DNA of 64,000 nucleotides. It comes from Opitutales bacterium (GTDB taxonomy: Bacteria > Verrucomicrobiota > Verrucomicrobiia > Opitutales > UBA953). This document shows positions 1 to 8,553 of the stretch, piece by piece. The stretch is from positions 62,001 through 126,000 of the forward strand of contig JAFSAO010000010.1 in assembly GCA_017440935.1 (NCBI GenBank), written 5' to 3'. A program made the position numbers and the translations under genes. Below the pieces are notes generated by a model. It was not told where the DNA came from and made no database searches. It saw only the letters and a list, made by a program, of their open reading frames with translations. Each line of letters opens with the position of its first letter. Positions within the stretch are counted from its first letter, which is position 1.

Positions 1-416
1 AGGCGGGAACGCACGCGGAACATCGCACCGAAGCGGTTTGTGCGCGCACGCAAGTGCGGAATCGTTCGCAAAAATTCTACCGTGTGCCCTTTTTTCTGGA
101 GCGGGAAATTCTCCGGTGCAACACCGAGAATTTCGACTTTCGTCGCGTGAATTTCCCAACTCTGCCCTTTTCCCTGAGAAGCGATCAGTGCACCTTCAAC
201 GGAAACGCTCGCGCCCGTCGCCGCATTTTTCAGCGTTGTGTAGCCGTCGCAGTTTTCGTCCACCACGCATTGGAGATTTTTCAGGCACGACCCGTCGTTA
301 ATTTCCAAAAACGAAAACGTTTTGGAATCGCGGCGCGTGCGCACCCAGCCTTGAACAAGAACAGAATCCTCGGGAAATGCAGCCCCGAGCGCTTCTTTCA
401 CGGAAAGTTTTTTCAT
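1..416 (-). CDS. asnS: Asparagine--tRNA ligase, N-terminal part (runs off the window)
   Basis: The enzyme charges tRNA-Asn with asparagine in the cytoplasm. Only the first 138 codons are inside the window; the gene continues beyond base 1. The translation starts [11 protein letters not shown] and shows the OB-fold anticodon-binding domain with [19 protein letters not shown] and [10 protein letters not shown]. It then has [14 protein letters not shown] and [16 protein letters not shown], which lead into the class II catalytic core. These blocks are diagnostic of AsnS rather than AspS. The ATG at 414-416 is the only start compatible with the family N-terminus. tRNA-Leu lies upstream on the same strand, about 160 bp away. 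Confidence 0.93.
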   Translation of the reverse strand, partial: MKKLSVKEALGAAFPEDSVLVQGWVRTRRDSKTFSFLEINDGSCLKNLQCVVDENCDGYTTLKNAATGASVSVEGALIASQGKGQSWEIHATKVEILGVAPENFPLQKKGHTVEFLRTIPHLRARTNRFGAMFRVRSR

Positions 417-532
417 GCCGCAGAATTTAACGCTTCCGCCCCGCAAAAAGCAACAAACAGAAATTCGGCGTAGTTTCGTTCGGAAAGAAAACCCGAACGT
501 CTTGTGCGAAAGAAAGGTTCGCTGCACAAAAA

Positions 533-571
533 AAAACGTCGTTCCCGCAATATGCGAATCCGACGTTTTCT
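533..571 (-). terminator. Terminator downstream of tRNA-Leu
   Basis: On the minus strand, AACGTCG and CGACGTT arms are followed by a run of more than eight T. The hairpin sits just after the 3' end of tRNA-Leu and before asnS. One CGGGAACG copy lies in its loop. Confidence 0.65.
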
Positions 572-578
572 TCTCATC

Positions 579-662
579 TGGTGCCGAAAGCGGGACTCGA
601 ACCCGCACGCCCGAAGACAACGGATTTTAAGTCCGCAGCGTCTACCATTCCGCCATTCCGGC
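579..662 (-). tRNA. tRNA-Leu (anticodon TAA)
   Basis: The minus strand folds as a class II tRNA. The acceptor stem is GCCGGAA with TTTCGGC and discriminator A, and CCA is encoded at 579-581. The anticodon loop is CTTAAAA with anticodon TAA, there is a long variable arm, and the T-arm is GCGGGTTCGAGTCCCGC. It reads UUA (and UUG by wobble) leucine codons. Confidence 0.96.
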
Positions 663-730
663 AAAAAGATGAGTTCGGGGAATACTGCCTTTTGAGGCGT
701 TCCCGTGCGAGATTTTTTTCAAAAAAAATC

Positions 731-1492
731 TCAAAAGCGGGCGGGCACGCCCGCGTCGCGGAGCGCTTCTTTGGCTTCGCGAATGGAATACGTTCCGAAA
801 TGGAAAATCGAAGCGGCGAGCACGGCGCTGGCTTTGCCGATTTTTACGGCATCGACCATGTGTTGTAGGTTTCCTGCTCCGCCGGAGGCAATCACGGGAA
901 CGCCGACGGATTCGCTCACGCGCCGCGTCAGTTCCAAATCGTAGCCGGTTTTTACGCCGTCGCAGTCCATACTTGTAAGCAAAATTTCCCCTGCGCCGAG
1001 CGAAACGACTTTTTTCGCCCATTCGATGACATCGATTCCGCAGGGTGTGCGCCCGCCGTGCGAATAAACCTGCCAGCTGTCCGTTCCCCCGTTGCGCCGC
1101 GCGTCGATGGCAACGACGATACATTGGTTGCCGAAGCGTTTTGCCGATTCAAAAACAAGGCTCGGGTCGGAAATAGCCGCCGAGTTCAGCGAAACTTTGT
1201 CGGCTCCGGCGTTGAGCATCGCGCGAATGTCTTCAACCGAACGCAAGCCGCCGCCGACCGTGAGCGGCATGAAAACCTGATCAGCAGTGCGCTCGACGAC
1301 ATCGCGCATGATATTGCGCCCGTCGGAGGACGCCGTGATATCGAGGAAAACGAGCTCGTCCGCGCCCTGTTTTTCATAGGCGCGGGCGCAATCGACGGGA
1401 TCGCCGGCATCGCGCAGGGACTCAAACTGGACGCCTTTGACGACGCGTCCGTCTTTGACATCGAGGCAGGGAATGATTCGAACGGAAAGCAT
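731..1492 (-). CDS. hisF: Imidazole glycerol phosphate synthase, cyclase subunit
   Basis: HisF takes ammonia from HisH and converts PRFAR to imidazole glycerol phosphate and AICAR, in histidine synthesis. The 253-residue (beta/alpha)8 barrel is full length. It opens [20 protein letters not shown], with the catalytic Asp in CLDVKDG and the second in VVAIDARR. The phosphate-binding loops are [10 protein letters not shown] and VIASGGAGN. An in-frame start 18 bases upstream would add MLFLRK, which the family lacks, so the ATG at 1490-1492 is chosen. No other his gene is adjacent. A TAAATTTCAATTTG element lies 47 bp upstream of the start. Confidence 0.95.
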   Translation of the reverse strand: MLSVRIIPCLDVKDGRVVKGVQFESLRDAGDPVDCARAYEKQGADELVFLDITASSDGRNIMRDVVERTADQVFMPLTVGGGLRSVEDIRAMLNAGADKVSLNSAAISDPSLVFESAKRFGNQCIVVAIDARRNGGTDSWQVYSHGGRTPCGIDVIEWAKKVVSLGAGEILLTSMDCDGVKTGYDLELTRRVSESVGVPVIASGGAGNLQHMVDAVKIGKASAVLAASIFHFGTYSIREAKEALRDAGVPARF

Positions 1493-1538
1493 TTTTCGCA
1501 GAAAAAGCAATAGTTTGCCCGAGATTCCCTCTGTTTTT

Positions 1539-1552
1539 CAAATTGAAATTTA
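1539..1552 (-). promoter_or_regulatory. TAAATTTCAATTTG element upstream of hisF
   Basis: An exact copy on the minus strand, 47 bp upstream of the hisF start. It forms one arm of the hairpin at 1542-1581. Role unknown. Confidence 0.5.
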
Positions 1553-1581
1553 GCGAAGCGTTGGCTTCGCTAAATTTCAAT
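1542..1581. repeat. Perfect 18-bp palindrome in the hisF/epimerase spacer
   Basis: Left arm 1542-1559 and right arm 1564-1581 (GCTTCGCTAAATTTCAAT) are perfect complements around a four-base loop. It lies in the 334-bp divergent spacer between hisF and the epimerase gene (1493-1826). I see no gene in that spacer. Its other half carries related words and a second hairpin at 1758. Confidence 0.8.
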
Positions 1582-1757
1582 CAATTGCGAATCCCGAATG
1601 ATTACCAAGGATGGAAAAAGGAATGTATGGCTACGAGTGATTCTCGGGAACGAACAAGAGTTGAAGTTCTTTCCCGCCACGACGAAGACCGGAAGGTCTT
1701 TGTTCCCAATTTTTGACGGCACCTCATTCGCAATTCGGAATTTGAAATTCGAGATTA

Positions 1758-1786
1758 ATTGAAATTTGCCTGCGGCAAATTTCAAT
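1758..1786. repeat. Perfect 13-bp palindrome ATTGAAATTTGCC/GGCAAATTTCAAT
   Basis: The arms are 1758-1770 and 1774-1786 with a three-base loop. This is the same palindrome type as at 1542, with GCC/GGC at its tip as in other intergenic hairpins of this window. It overlaps a CAAATTTCAATTTG element at 1776-1789, 37 bp upstream of the epimerase start. Confidence 0.8.
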
Positions 1787-1826
1787 TTGCTTTTCCGCAG
1801 AGTGCGGGATTTTAATTTCCGGTGCT

Positions 1827-2747
1827 ATGAAAACTTTCGAAAAAGACGGATTAACCTTTCAGGAATGGCGTGTCGGCGCCTCAACATTTACGGCGTGCAT
1901 GACGCTCGGTGCGCGTTTGATGAGCTGGGATGTAGAAGTCGCGGGAACGCGCCGAAAAGTCATTCTTTGGCCGGAAAATGCGGATTTTTCCCAATACCGA
2001 AAAATTCGCGGCGGCAACCCGATTTTGTTCCCGTTTATGGGGCGCAACTACGCCGACGGGAAACGCTTTTTCTGGAAAAATCCGGTCGACGGAATCGTGC
2101 GTCCGATGCCGCAACACGGCTACGCGGTGGACGGCAAATTCGAAATTGTCGAAGCGACGGAAAATTCCGTTCGCGTGAAATATCTGCCGGACGAAACCTC
2201 GCGCGAAGGCTATCCGTTCGATTACGATTTTTTTGTGACGTATCGTTTTGAGGAGCTTTCCCTCGAGTGCGAATTTGAACTCGTCAATCGCGGGAACGAG
2301 CGGTTGCCGTGGTGCGCGGGGCATCATTTCTATTTCGCAATGCCGTGGCACGACGGACTTTCCCGCAAGGATTACGTTTTGAAAATCGACGCGAAAAAAT
2401 TCTGGCATCACGCGTCGGACGGTTCGCTCGTAAAGGCGGACGCGCCGCGCGAACCGATTTCTTTCGGCGACCCTGAAATTTGCGATTTGCTCTACACGAA
2501 ACTGAAAAGTAATCGCGTAGCGTTCGGTCCGAAAAACGGCGAAGAAAACGTGGTTGTCAAAGTCGGCGAAAACGAAGTTCCGTCGCCGTGGACAACGGTC
2601 GTAACGTGGTCCGAAAGCGAGGATGCGCCGTTCTACTGCGTTGAGCCGTGGATGGGCGCGCCGAACAGTTGCGAACACGGGAACGGTTTGCACTTTGTCG
2701 AAGCCGGTGCCTCGGAAACGTTCAAGGTTTCCGTTTCGCTGGAATGA
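1827..2747 (+). CDS. Aldose 1-epimerase family protein
   Basis: It probably interconverts the alpha and beta anomers of a hexose or a modified sugar. The 306-residue protein is one beta-sandwich (galactose mutarotase-like). It has NPILFPFMGR near residue 63, the catalytic-type His in WCAGHHFYFA near residue 155, and the catalytic-type Glu in YCVEPWMGAPN near residue 271. It resembles the short LacX/YeaD-like branch more than classical GalM, so the substrate is not fixed. The gene stands alone, divergent from hisF, and ends at a strong hairpin terminator at 2768-2806. Confidence 0.85.
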   Translation: MKTFEKDGLTFQEWRVGASTFTACMTLGARLMSWDVEVAGTRRKVILWPENADFSQYRKIRGGNPILFPFMGRNYADGKRFFWKNPVDGIVRPMPQHGYAVDGKFEIVEATENSVRVKYLPDETSREGYPFDYDFFVTYRFEELSLECEFELVNRGNERLPWCAGHHFYFAMPWHDGLSRKDYVLKIDAKKFWHHASDGSLVKADAPREPISFGDPEICDLLYTKLKSNRVAFGPKNGEENVVVKVGENEVPSPWTTVVTWSESEDAPFYCVEPWMGAPNSCEHGNGLHFVEAGASETFKVSVSLE

Positions 2748-2767
2748 GCAAGCGTTGAACAAACAAA

Positions 2768-2806
2768 AAAAAACGGAAGCGGATTTGAGTTCCGCTTCCG
2801 TTTTTT
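2768..2806 (+). terminator. Strong intrinsic terminator (bidirectional)
   Basis: A perfect 16-bp stem (arms 2768-2783 and 2791-2806, TCCGCTTCCGTTTTTT) is A-rich on one side and T-rich on the other. It can therefore stop both the epimerase (+) and the convergent M48 peptidase gene (-). Confidence 0.92.
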
Positions 2807-2833
2807 GTTTCGCGTTCCCGCGCGACCGTTGAA

Positions 2834-4690
2834 TCAAAGCGGCTCGGGTTTCGGGCAGTTGAGCGCAACGGCAAAGGCTGCGAGCAAATCCGCTTCCGTC
2901 GCGGTCGTTTTGCCGTCGGCGAGAACAATTGCACGCGCGGTTGCGAGCAGAGTTTTCTTCGCGAGAATTTGTCCGGAACGCAGTTTTTGAAACGCCGCTT
3001 CGAGCGCGGGAACGGCAAGCGCCGAATCGTCGAGCACGCGCAAGGTTTGCGGGAACGCGTTTTGTGCGGCGAGAGCTCCGGCGAGGATTTTTCCGTAATT
3101 TGAAGCCTCGCAACCGCTTTCGCGCAGGAAAAGATTGAGGACGAGTTCGGCATCGGGAGCGAGTTCCCGCGCGGAGCCGTTTTGGGTTCCGTCAAAAATC
3201 AGAACGCCTTTTGCCGCGTTTAAAATGCAAAATTCGTAAAGCGTGATGTTGCCGTCCGCGCGGGCGAGCGCATCGAGCGTGGCGCAAAATTCGCGGCGTT
3301 CCCGCGCCGACATTTCACGCAAAGCGGGTGCGGCGAGCAAAACACCGGAGATACGTTTTTCGCGCGGAAAATCCTTCACGCGATTCCAACTCGATTCCAT
3401 TTTTTTGAAAACGGAAAGGGATTCCCGCGCGTGCAGGATTTTCGCCTGCTCCACGTTGTGCGACGGCGAATCCGTCATCAACAGCATGTAAATGAGAGCT
3501 TTGGCGTCGGCGGCGTTTTGCGAAAGCTGTTCAACGAAAACGGGAACTGCTCCGCCGCCGGAGAGCTTGCGCAAATCGGTTTTTTGAGCCGTGATTTCGG
3601 CATCGATTTTGGCTTCGGCACGAAAATCTCTCTGTGAAAGCGGCGGAAGAAATTTCCCGTCCCAATCGGGATTGAGCGCACGAATACGCTCTTCCAGCGG
3701 CGGGTGCGTGGCGAAAATCGCATTCACTCCGTTCGCGAAAAACAGGTGCGCAAATTCTCCCGCGCGAGGAGATTCGATACGGCTTCCGTAAGCATCGCCG
3801 CCGATGCGGGCAAGAGCGTTGGCGAGCGCCGTCGGGTTGCGCGTAAATTGCGTTGCCGAGGCGTCGGCAAGGCGTTCGCGGTGGCGCGAAATCGCCGCTT
3901 GGATAATTTGGGCGAAAATTTGGCTGACCAACCCGACGACAAGCAACGCGATTCCGACAAACAGAAAAATCATCGCGGCAGAACCTTTGTCGTTGTCGCG
4001 GGAACGCGAGCGCGGCGAAATCGCCGCAATGCGAAACAGCGTTTGCCCCAACATGGAAATCATAATCAGCCCGAAAATCCAACCGACGAGGCGGATGTTC
4101 AGACGCATATCTCCGTTGAGAATGTGCGAAAATTCGTGCCCGACAACGGCTTGTAGTTCGTCGCGCGAAAGTTTGTCCAAAGCGCCGCGCGAAACGGCGA
4201 CCGCCGCGCGGTCCGCGCTCGTTCCCGCCGCGAATGCGTTGATGCTTTTTTCGTCTTCGAGAATAAAAATTTTCGGAACAGGCACGCCGGACGCAAGCGA
4301 CATTTCCTGCACGACGTTGATGAGGCGGCGTTCGTCGAGCGCGACGGTTCCGGGAGAAACTTCGCGCCCGCCGAGTTGCCGTGCGACATCCGCGCCCGTA
4401 GAACTCGCAAAATCAATCGATTTGAGCAAACTCGCTCCGCCGACGACAATCAACGTTCCCGCCGCAACGACAACGAGCAAAAGCGGATCCCAAAACACGT
4501 TTTCCGAGCCTTGCCAAAGCGGAAAAAATTCTTTCGTAAAACTACCGTATGCGGCGAGATTCATCGCCGTGCGAACGATGAAATAAATCGCCGCCGTCGT
4601 TCCCGCGAGGGCGAGCGCGAACCAAAGCACGAGCCGACGCGTGGCGCGCCGGGCATGGTCTTGTCTTTCAAAAAAATCGGAGGAACTCAT
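2834..4690 (-). CDS. Membrane M48 zinc metallopeptidase with C-terminal TerB-like region
   Basis: An HtpX/Ste24-like membrane protease, presumably for membrane protein quality control. The 618-residue protein starts with two membrane segments (about residues 20-40 and 68-88). It then has the zinc motif HEFSHILNGD (HEFSH near 185-189) and two more membrane segments (about 205-225 and 235-265). The third zinc ligand is the Glu in RERLADASATQFT. The last ~200 residues are helical and hold ARADGNITLYEF and LADGKTTATEADLL, typical of TerB-like domains; this fusion is longer than HtpX (~290 aa). The ATG at 4690 is preferred; a TTG nine bases upstream is possible. A TAAATTTCAATTTG element lies 34 bp upstream. 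Confidence 0.88.
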   Translation of the reverse strand: MSSSDFFERQDHARRATRRLVLWFALALAGTTAAIYFIVRTAMNLAAYGSFTKEFFPLWQGSENVFWDPLLLVVVAAGTLIVVGGASLLKSIDFASSTGADVARQLGGREVSPGTVALDERRLINVVQEMSLASGVPVPKIFILEDEKSINAFAAGTSADRAAVAVSRGALDKLSRDELQAVVGHEFSHILNGDMRLNIRLVGWIFGLIMISMLGQTLFRIAAISPRSRSRDNDKGSAAMIFLFVGIALLVVGLVSQIFAQIIQAAISRHRERLADASATQFTRNPTALANALARIGGDAYGSRIESPRAGEFAHLFFANGVNAIFATHPPLEERIRALNPDWDGKFLPPLSQRDFRAEAKIDAEITAQKTDLRKLSGGGAVPVFVEQLSQNAADAKALIYMLLMTDSPSHNVEQAKILHARESLSVFKKMESSWNRVKDFPREKRISGVLLAAPALREMSARERREFCATLDALARADGNITLYEFCILNAAKGVLIFDGTQNGSARELAPDAELVLNLFLRESGCEASNYGKILAGALAAQNAFPQTLRVLDDSALAVPALEAAFQKLRSGQILAKKTLLATARAIVLADGKTTATEADLLAAFAVALNCPKPEPL

Positions 4691-4723
4691 TGCTCCCAAA
4701 ATCGTAATTCAAACGCGAAAACG

Positions 4724-4737
4724 CAAATTGAAATTTA
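4724..4737 (-). promoter_or_regulatory. TAAATTTCAATTTG element upstream of the M48 gene
   Basis: Exact minus-strand copy, in the orientation of the gene and 34 bp from its start codon. Unlike the copies near 1542 it is not part of a hairpin. Confidence 0.5.
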
Positions 4738-4795
4738 TCGGGTCGGACAAAGAAAATCGGGACCGCGAATAATCCGTGCGAAGTAAAACTCGTGT

Positions 4796-6619
4796 TCATT
4801 CGCGGGTTTTGTTTCCTCCGGCGGCTTTCTTCGTCTTGCCCTTTTTCGGCTTTCCGGATTTTACGGATTTTTCAGATTTCGCGGACTTATCGGATTTCGC
4901 GGCTTTCGGCGTTTTTTCCGATTTTTCGGACTTCGTTCCCGCCGTCGCTTTTTCTTTGTGTTCCCGCTTCGGCTTCGGGTTCAAATATTTTTCCGGATAA
5001 TCTTTCAGGTATTCCCAATCCGGATACTTTTCGACCTTGTTCAGCGCTCGCGAAGAAACATCAATTTTCCACGCCTTAAAATACGGCGCCAAATTTTTCT
5101 CCGTAACGGCGGAAAGCGTTGTCAGAATCCAATCCCATTTTTCCTGATCGGAAAGATTTCCGAAAGGTTTTTCCTGATATTCCGTCGCCATTGCACGAAA
5201 CGCTTCGTAACCGAGTTCCCGCATTAATTCGACGTAGAAATACAGTTTCACGCGCACATCCTCAAACGGGCTGAATTCCTCCGAGCTACGGAAAAACGCG
5301 GCGACGGATTCGCGCATATCGTCTTCGGCGATGCTCGTCCCGTCCCAAGCCTTGTCGTAAGGCACGTCGCAACCGTGCACCTGCGAAACCGTGGAAAAAA
5401 CGTTCACGGTAACTTCCGTCAAATTCGCACTCGGAATACAAAAATACGGCGTCGGTCCCTGGTGGTTATGCCCCAACTCGTGCCACAGCCCCCAACTTCC
5501 GGACTTGGTCAAATCTCCCGTTTTAATGCAATTTCCCCAATCCATATAGCCCATTGCCGGATAACCGGAGTGCCCGTAGCCGACGGAAATCTGCCGGTCG
5601 AGCACGAAGCGCATCGGCTCGTTGATACGATTTTCCGTCAAATCCCAGCCGACAATCCAATCCTGCACCGCCATACCGCATTGCAGTTTCTTGCAAACGC
5701 GGCGAGGGAGCTTCATCGCCTGCAACATATCCAGCGGGAGCGTGAATGTGAGTCGCGGAGTCTGAATCTCGCCCCACGGCGCTTTGTAGGTTGCAAGTTG
5801 CTCTTTCCATTCCTCCGAAGTCGTCAGGCTTTCCTTCTCCAGCGGTTTTTCGCCGAAGACGTAAAGCGGTGACGGCACACCGCCCGAAATCGTCATTTTC
5901 GCCGGTTTCACTTTTTTGTGCACACCGTGAACTTCGACGTAAATCAGCCCGCCCACGGGATTGGCAAATTCAAATTTTCGACCGCGAATATCGTCGCCGG
6001 AAATCCGCATCGAATTCGTCAGCCTCGGCAAGCGGAACAACTTGCTGTCGTGATGTTTTTCCAAATGCCCCCAAGTCAGAAAATCCGTTTGCGAGCCGAT
6101 GCGCAGAGACATCGGCGCTTTGGTTTTTCCCTGAAACGTGAGCGTGATTTTTTGTCCGGGCGGAGCCCAAAGACCCGTGCTGTGCCAACCGCCGATTGCG
6201 GGATCAATCACAATTTGCCGCTCGACCAAATCCACTTCTCCCTCGGGAACGCCCGGAAAATCCTCCGCCGCCGGTGCTGCCTTCGTCTTTTTCGGATCGC
6301 CGCACAAAAATTCGTCCATCGAAGCAATCAGCTCCTCGATTTTCGACTTGTCCGTCCACGGCGCACTGCTCGACGGGAACTCCGTCATGTCCGATTTTTC
6401 CGCCTTTTCCCAACTCCACTTCCCGATCACTTTATCCGGGCGTTTTTTCGTCGGATTAATCTCGTCGCGATACTCCGGATAAAATGTCGTGCCTTCCTGC
6501 AGGCAACTTTCCAAAACCTCCGCAAGCGGGATATCGACCTTTTTCGGAGCGGCGCCAAGCGTTCCCGCCAAAAACCCGACGAGGCACGCAACGCAAAAAA
6601 CTCGGACAAACATTTTCAT
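4796..6619 (-). CDS. Secreted M60-family metallopeptidase (enhancin/mucinase type)
   Basis: Probably a zinc peptidase acting on mucin-type glycoproteins outside the cell. It has 607 residues. A signal peptide (MKMFVRVFCVACLVGFLAG) is followed by a beta-rich region with GGWHSTGLWAPPGQKITL (143-160) and FANPVGGLIYVEVHG (218-232). The catalytic gluzincin motif is HELGHNHQ at 380-387, with the third ligand Glu402 in NLTEVT. Residues ~548-607 are a lysine/serine/threonine-rich low-complexity tail. The Met at 6619 is chosen because upstream sequence is not signal-like. It shares its N-terminal domain with the inactive paralogue at 56794. The stretch 4945-6245 has no CGGGAACG copy. Confidence 0.88.
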   Translation of the reverse strand: MKMFVRVFCVACLVGFLAGTLGAAPKKVDIPLAEVLESCLQEGTTFYPEYRDEINPTKKRPDKVIGKWSWEKAEKSDMTEFPSSSAPWTDKSKIEELIASMDEFLCGDPKKTKAAPAAEDFPGVPEGEVDLVERQIVIDPAIGGWHSTGLWAPPGQKITLTFQGKTKAPMSLRIGSQTDFLTWGHLEKHHDSKLFRLPRLTNSMRISGDDIRGRKFEFANPVGGLIYVEVHGVHKKVKPAKMTISGGVPSPLYVFGEKPLEKESLTTSEEWKEQLATYKAPWGEIQTPRLTFTLPLDMLQAMKLPRRVCKKLQCGMAVQDWIVGWDLTENRINEPMRFVLDRQISVGYGHSGYPAMGYMDWGNCIKTGDLTKSGSWGLWHELGHNHQGPTPYFCIPSANLTEVTVNVFSTVSQVHGCDVPYDKAWDGTSIAEDDMRESVAAFFRSSEEFSPFEDVRVKLYFYVELMRELGYEAFRAMATEYQEKPFGNLSDQEKWDWILTTLSAVTEKNLAPYFKAWKIDVSSRALNKVEKYPDWEYLKDYPEKYLNPKPKREHKEKATAGTKSEKSEKTPKAAKSDKSAKSEKSVKSGKPKKGKTKKAAGGNKTRE

Positions 6620-6681
6620 GGTGCTGTGATTTAAAACGGGAATACGACAAAAGACAAAGAAGGATTTGTTCTCCCGGCGAT

Positions 6682-8259
6682 TCACTCGCCGAAAAACTCC
6701 GGCAACGCGGAAATATCCGCACAGCGTTCGCCCTGCGCCGCCGCGAGCTTCTGCGCGGCGTTCCCGTGCCAAATCACGGCGGCAAGCACGCGTTCCCGCA
6801 CGGAAGCCTTTTCATCCGCAAAATTTTTCTGAGAAGCGAGTATCGTCGCGACCATTCCCGCCAGCACGTCGCCGCTTCCTCCGCGTGCCAAAACAGGCGT
6901 TCCCGCAAACACAAGCCACTCGGTTTGCGCATCCGCCACGCGCGAGCAAACGCCTTTCAATACAAGCGTCAGAGCGTTTTCCCGACAAAATTCCCGCACG
7001 CGATCCGCCGTGCCGCCAAGCCGAGCGAACTCTCCCGCGTGCGGCAAAATCACCGTTCTTTCCGCCGAAGCACCGCGTTCCCGCAACGCGCTCAGCGTTT
7101 CCGGTCGTAGCGCGTCCGCATCGAGAACGAGCGGAATTTCGCGAGGCGTTTCCGCCGCGATTTTTTGAATCAAACGCTGAGTGTCTTCCGCCGTTCCCAT
7201 GCCCGAACCGCAGAGCACGGCGGAAACGCGCGGCAAAATTTTTTCAAACTCCGCAAACGCAGCCGCGCAATCCAAGCCACCGTTCGCATTTTCCCGACAC
7301 GGGATCCACATCGCGCCGGGCGCACGCGCCGCAAACGCCGCCTGAACGCGCCCCGGGCAAATCACGGAAACAAGCCCCGCGCCCGCACGCAACGCAGACA
7401 GCACATTCAGCATTAGCGCGCCCGGCATCGTCCGCGAACCGCCGATAATCAGCACGTGCCCGAAATCCCGCTTGTCGCAAAGCACAGGACGCGCCGCAAA
7501 AATCTTTTTCAAAAAATACGCCTTGTCCGCAACCGCCAATGCCGAAACGTTGTATCCGGAAAATGCTATACTCACGGGAACGATGCGTCCGGAAAATTCC
7601 GTATGCGCAAACACGGGCTTTTTCAAAATTCCCGTCGGGAACGTGAAATCCGCACGCAAAGCGCAATCCGACGCGCCCGCGTCACTCAAACCCGACGGCA
7701 AATCCACGCTACAACAAACGGAAGCGCGGGAACGCACCGACAAAATTTCGTCGAGCCGAGCACGAATATTTTGCGGAAACGGCGGACGAAAACTATGCCC
7801 GAAAACGCCGTCAATAAACACATTTGTCCGCGCGGAAAAATCTTTCAAATCGCACGGAATCTCACCGACGGAATCCGGCAAAAAGAAAACCAAACGCTTT
7901 TCCGCGGGAACGCACGCAAGGAATTGTTCCAAAAATTTTCGTGTCAGCGGAGCAAGTTTTTCCGCATTTTCTGCAAAGAAAACCAGCGCCGTCACACACG
8001 AAGTTTCCTCAAAAATCCGCTCCGCCGCGCGCACGGCATCTCCGCCGTTGTGCCCTTTCCCCGCGAAAACAAGTTGCCGGGAAATCGCAAGCCCCCGCGC
8101 GTTGCATTCGCGCAGAATCGCTTCGCCGACTCCCGTTCCCGCCGCCGACATCGCAGTTTCTTCCGACATCGACTCCTGCCGCGCAAAAAAATCTTTCTCA
8201 AACGCTTTCGCCTCAGCGCAAGACATCACGGGAACAAAGTGCAATTCAGTTTCGTCCAT
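6682..8259 (-). CDS. nnr: Bifunctional NAD(P)HX epimerase / ADP-dependent dehydratase
   Basis: It repairs hydrated NADH and NADPH. The N-terminal YjeF_N domain epimerises (R)-NAD(P)HX and the C-terminal ribokinase-like domain dehydrates (S)-NAD(P)HX using ADP. The 525-residue length fits the fused family. Visible motifs are GKGHNGGDAVRAA near residue 68 and CSVDLPSGLSD near 180 (epimerase). The dehydratase part has GHVLIIGGSRTMPGALML near 268, PLVLDADAL, ILPHAGEFARL and LARGGSGDVLAGM. The start at 8259 precedes a Met-Asp-Glu N-terminus consistent with the family. The M60 gene follows on the same strand after 62 bp. Confidence 0.95.
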   Translation of the reverse strand: MDETELHFVPVMSCAEAKAFEKDFFARQESMSEETAMSAAGTGVGEAILRECNARGLAISRQLVFAGKGHNGGDAVRAAERIFEETSCVTALVFFAENAEKLAPLTRKFLEQFLACVPAEKRLVFFLPDSVGEIPCDLKDFSARTNVFIDGVFGHSFRPPFPQNIRARLDEILSVRSRASVCCSVDLPSGLSDAGASDCALRADFTFPTGILKKPVFAHTEFSGRIVPVSIAFSGYNVSALAVADKAYFLKKIFAARPVLCDKRDFGHVLIIGGSRTMPGALMLNVLSALRAGAGLVSVICPGRVQAAFAARAPGAMWIPCRENANGGLDCAAAFAEFEKILPRVSAVLCGSGMGTAEDTQRLIQKIAAETPREIPLVLDADALRPETLSALRERGASAERTVILPHAGEFARLGGTADRVREFCRENALTLVLKGVCSRVADAQTEWLVFAGTPVLARGGSGDVLAGMVATILASQKNFADEKASVRERVLAAVIWHGNAAQKLAAAQGERCADISALPEFFGE

Positions 8260-8432
8260 GCCTCAACGTTAGCGGGAACGCCCGCCACGCTCAACCACGG
8301 AGTTTTTGAACCACGGAATGCCCCGAAAACACAGAGTTTTTTTATTTTGTTTAACCGGAAAAGGATGGGAAAGAAAGAAGGTTTTCCTTAAAAACCCCAC
8401 TTTTCATATTATCAGATTATAGATTAAGTCAG

Positions 8433-8459
8433 CGCTCCCGGAAGATACTTCCGGGAGCG
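8433..8459 (+). terminator. Hairpin with a plus-strand T-run and no plus-strand gene upstream
   Basis: The perfect 12-bp arms CGCTCCCGGAAG and CTTCCGGGAGCG are followed on the plus strand by a T-rich run. Genes on both sides are on the minus strand, so this terminator has no obvious client. The 294-bp spacer 8260-8553 otherwise holds words such as CACGGAGTTTTTGAACCACG and no recognisable gene. Confidence 0.6.
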
Positions 8460-8483
8460 TTTTCCTTTTTTTTCAATATATAA

Positions 8484-8535
8484 AAAAGAGCGTTCCCGCG
8501 CGGCAAAGACCGTTTTTACGCGGGAACGCTCTTTT
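8484..8535 (-). terminator. Octamer-pair terminator after the CoA-transferase gene
   Basis: The arms AAAAGAGCGTTCCCGCG (8484-8500) and CGCGGGAACGCTCTTTT (8519-8535) are perfect complements built on two inverted CGGGAACG octamers. The structure begins 19 bp after the stop of the minus-strand CoA-transferase gene. Confidence 0.88.
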
Positions 8536-8553
8536 GTATTATCGGCGAACGAA

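Noticed and set aside
1881-3113. Long antisense open frame over the epimerase and M48 genes
   Set aside because: It is a shadow: no family-like sequence, unnatural composition, and it lies across two confident genes and a terminator.
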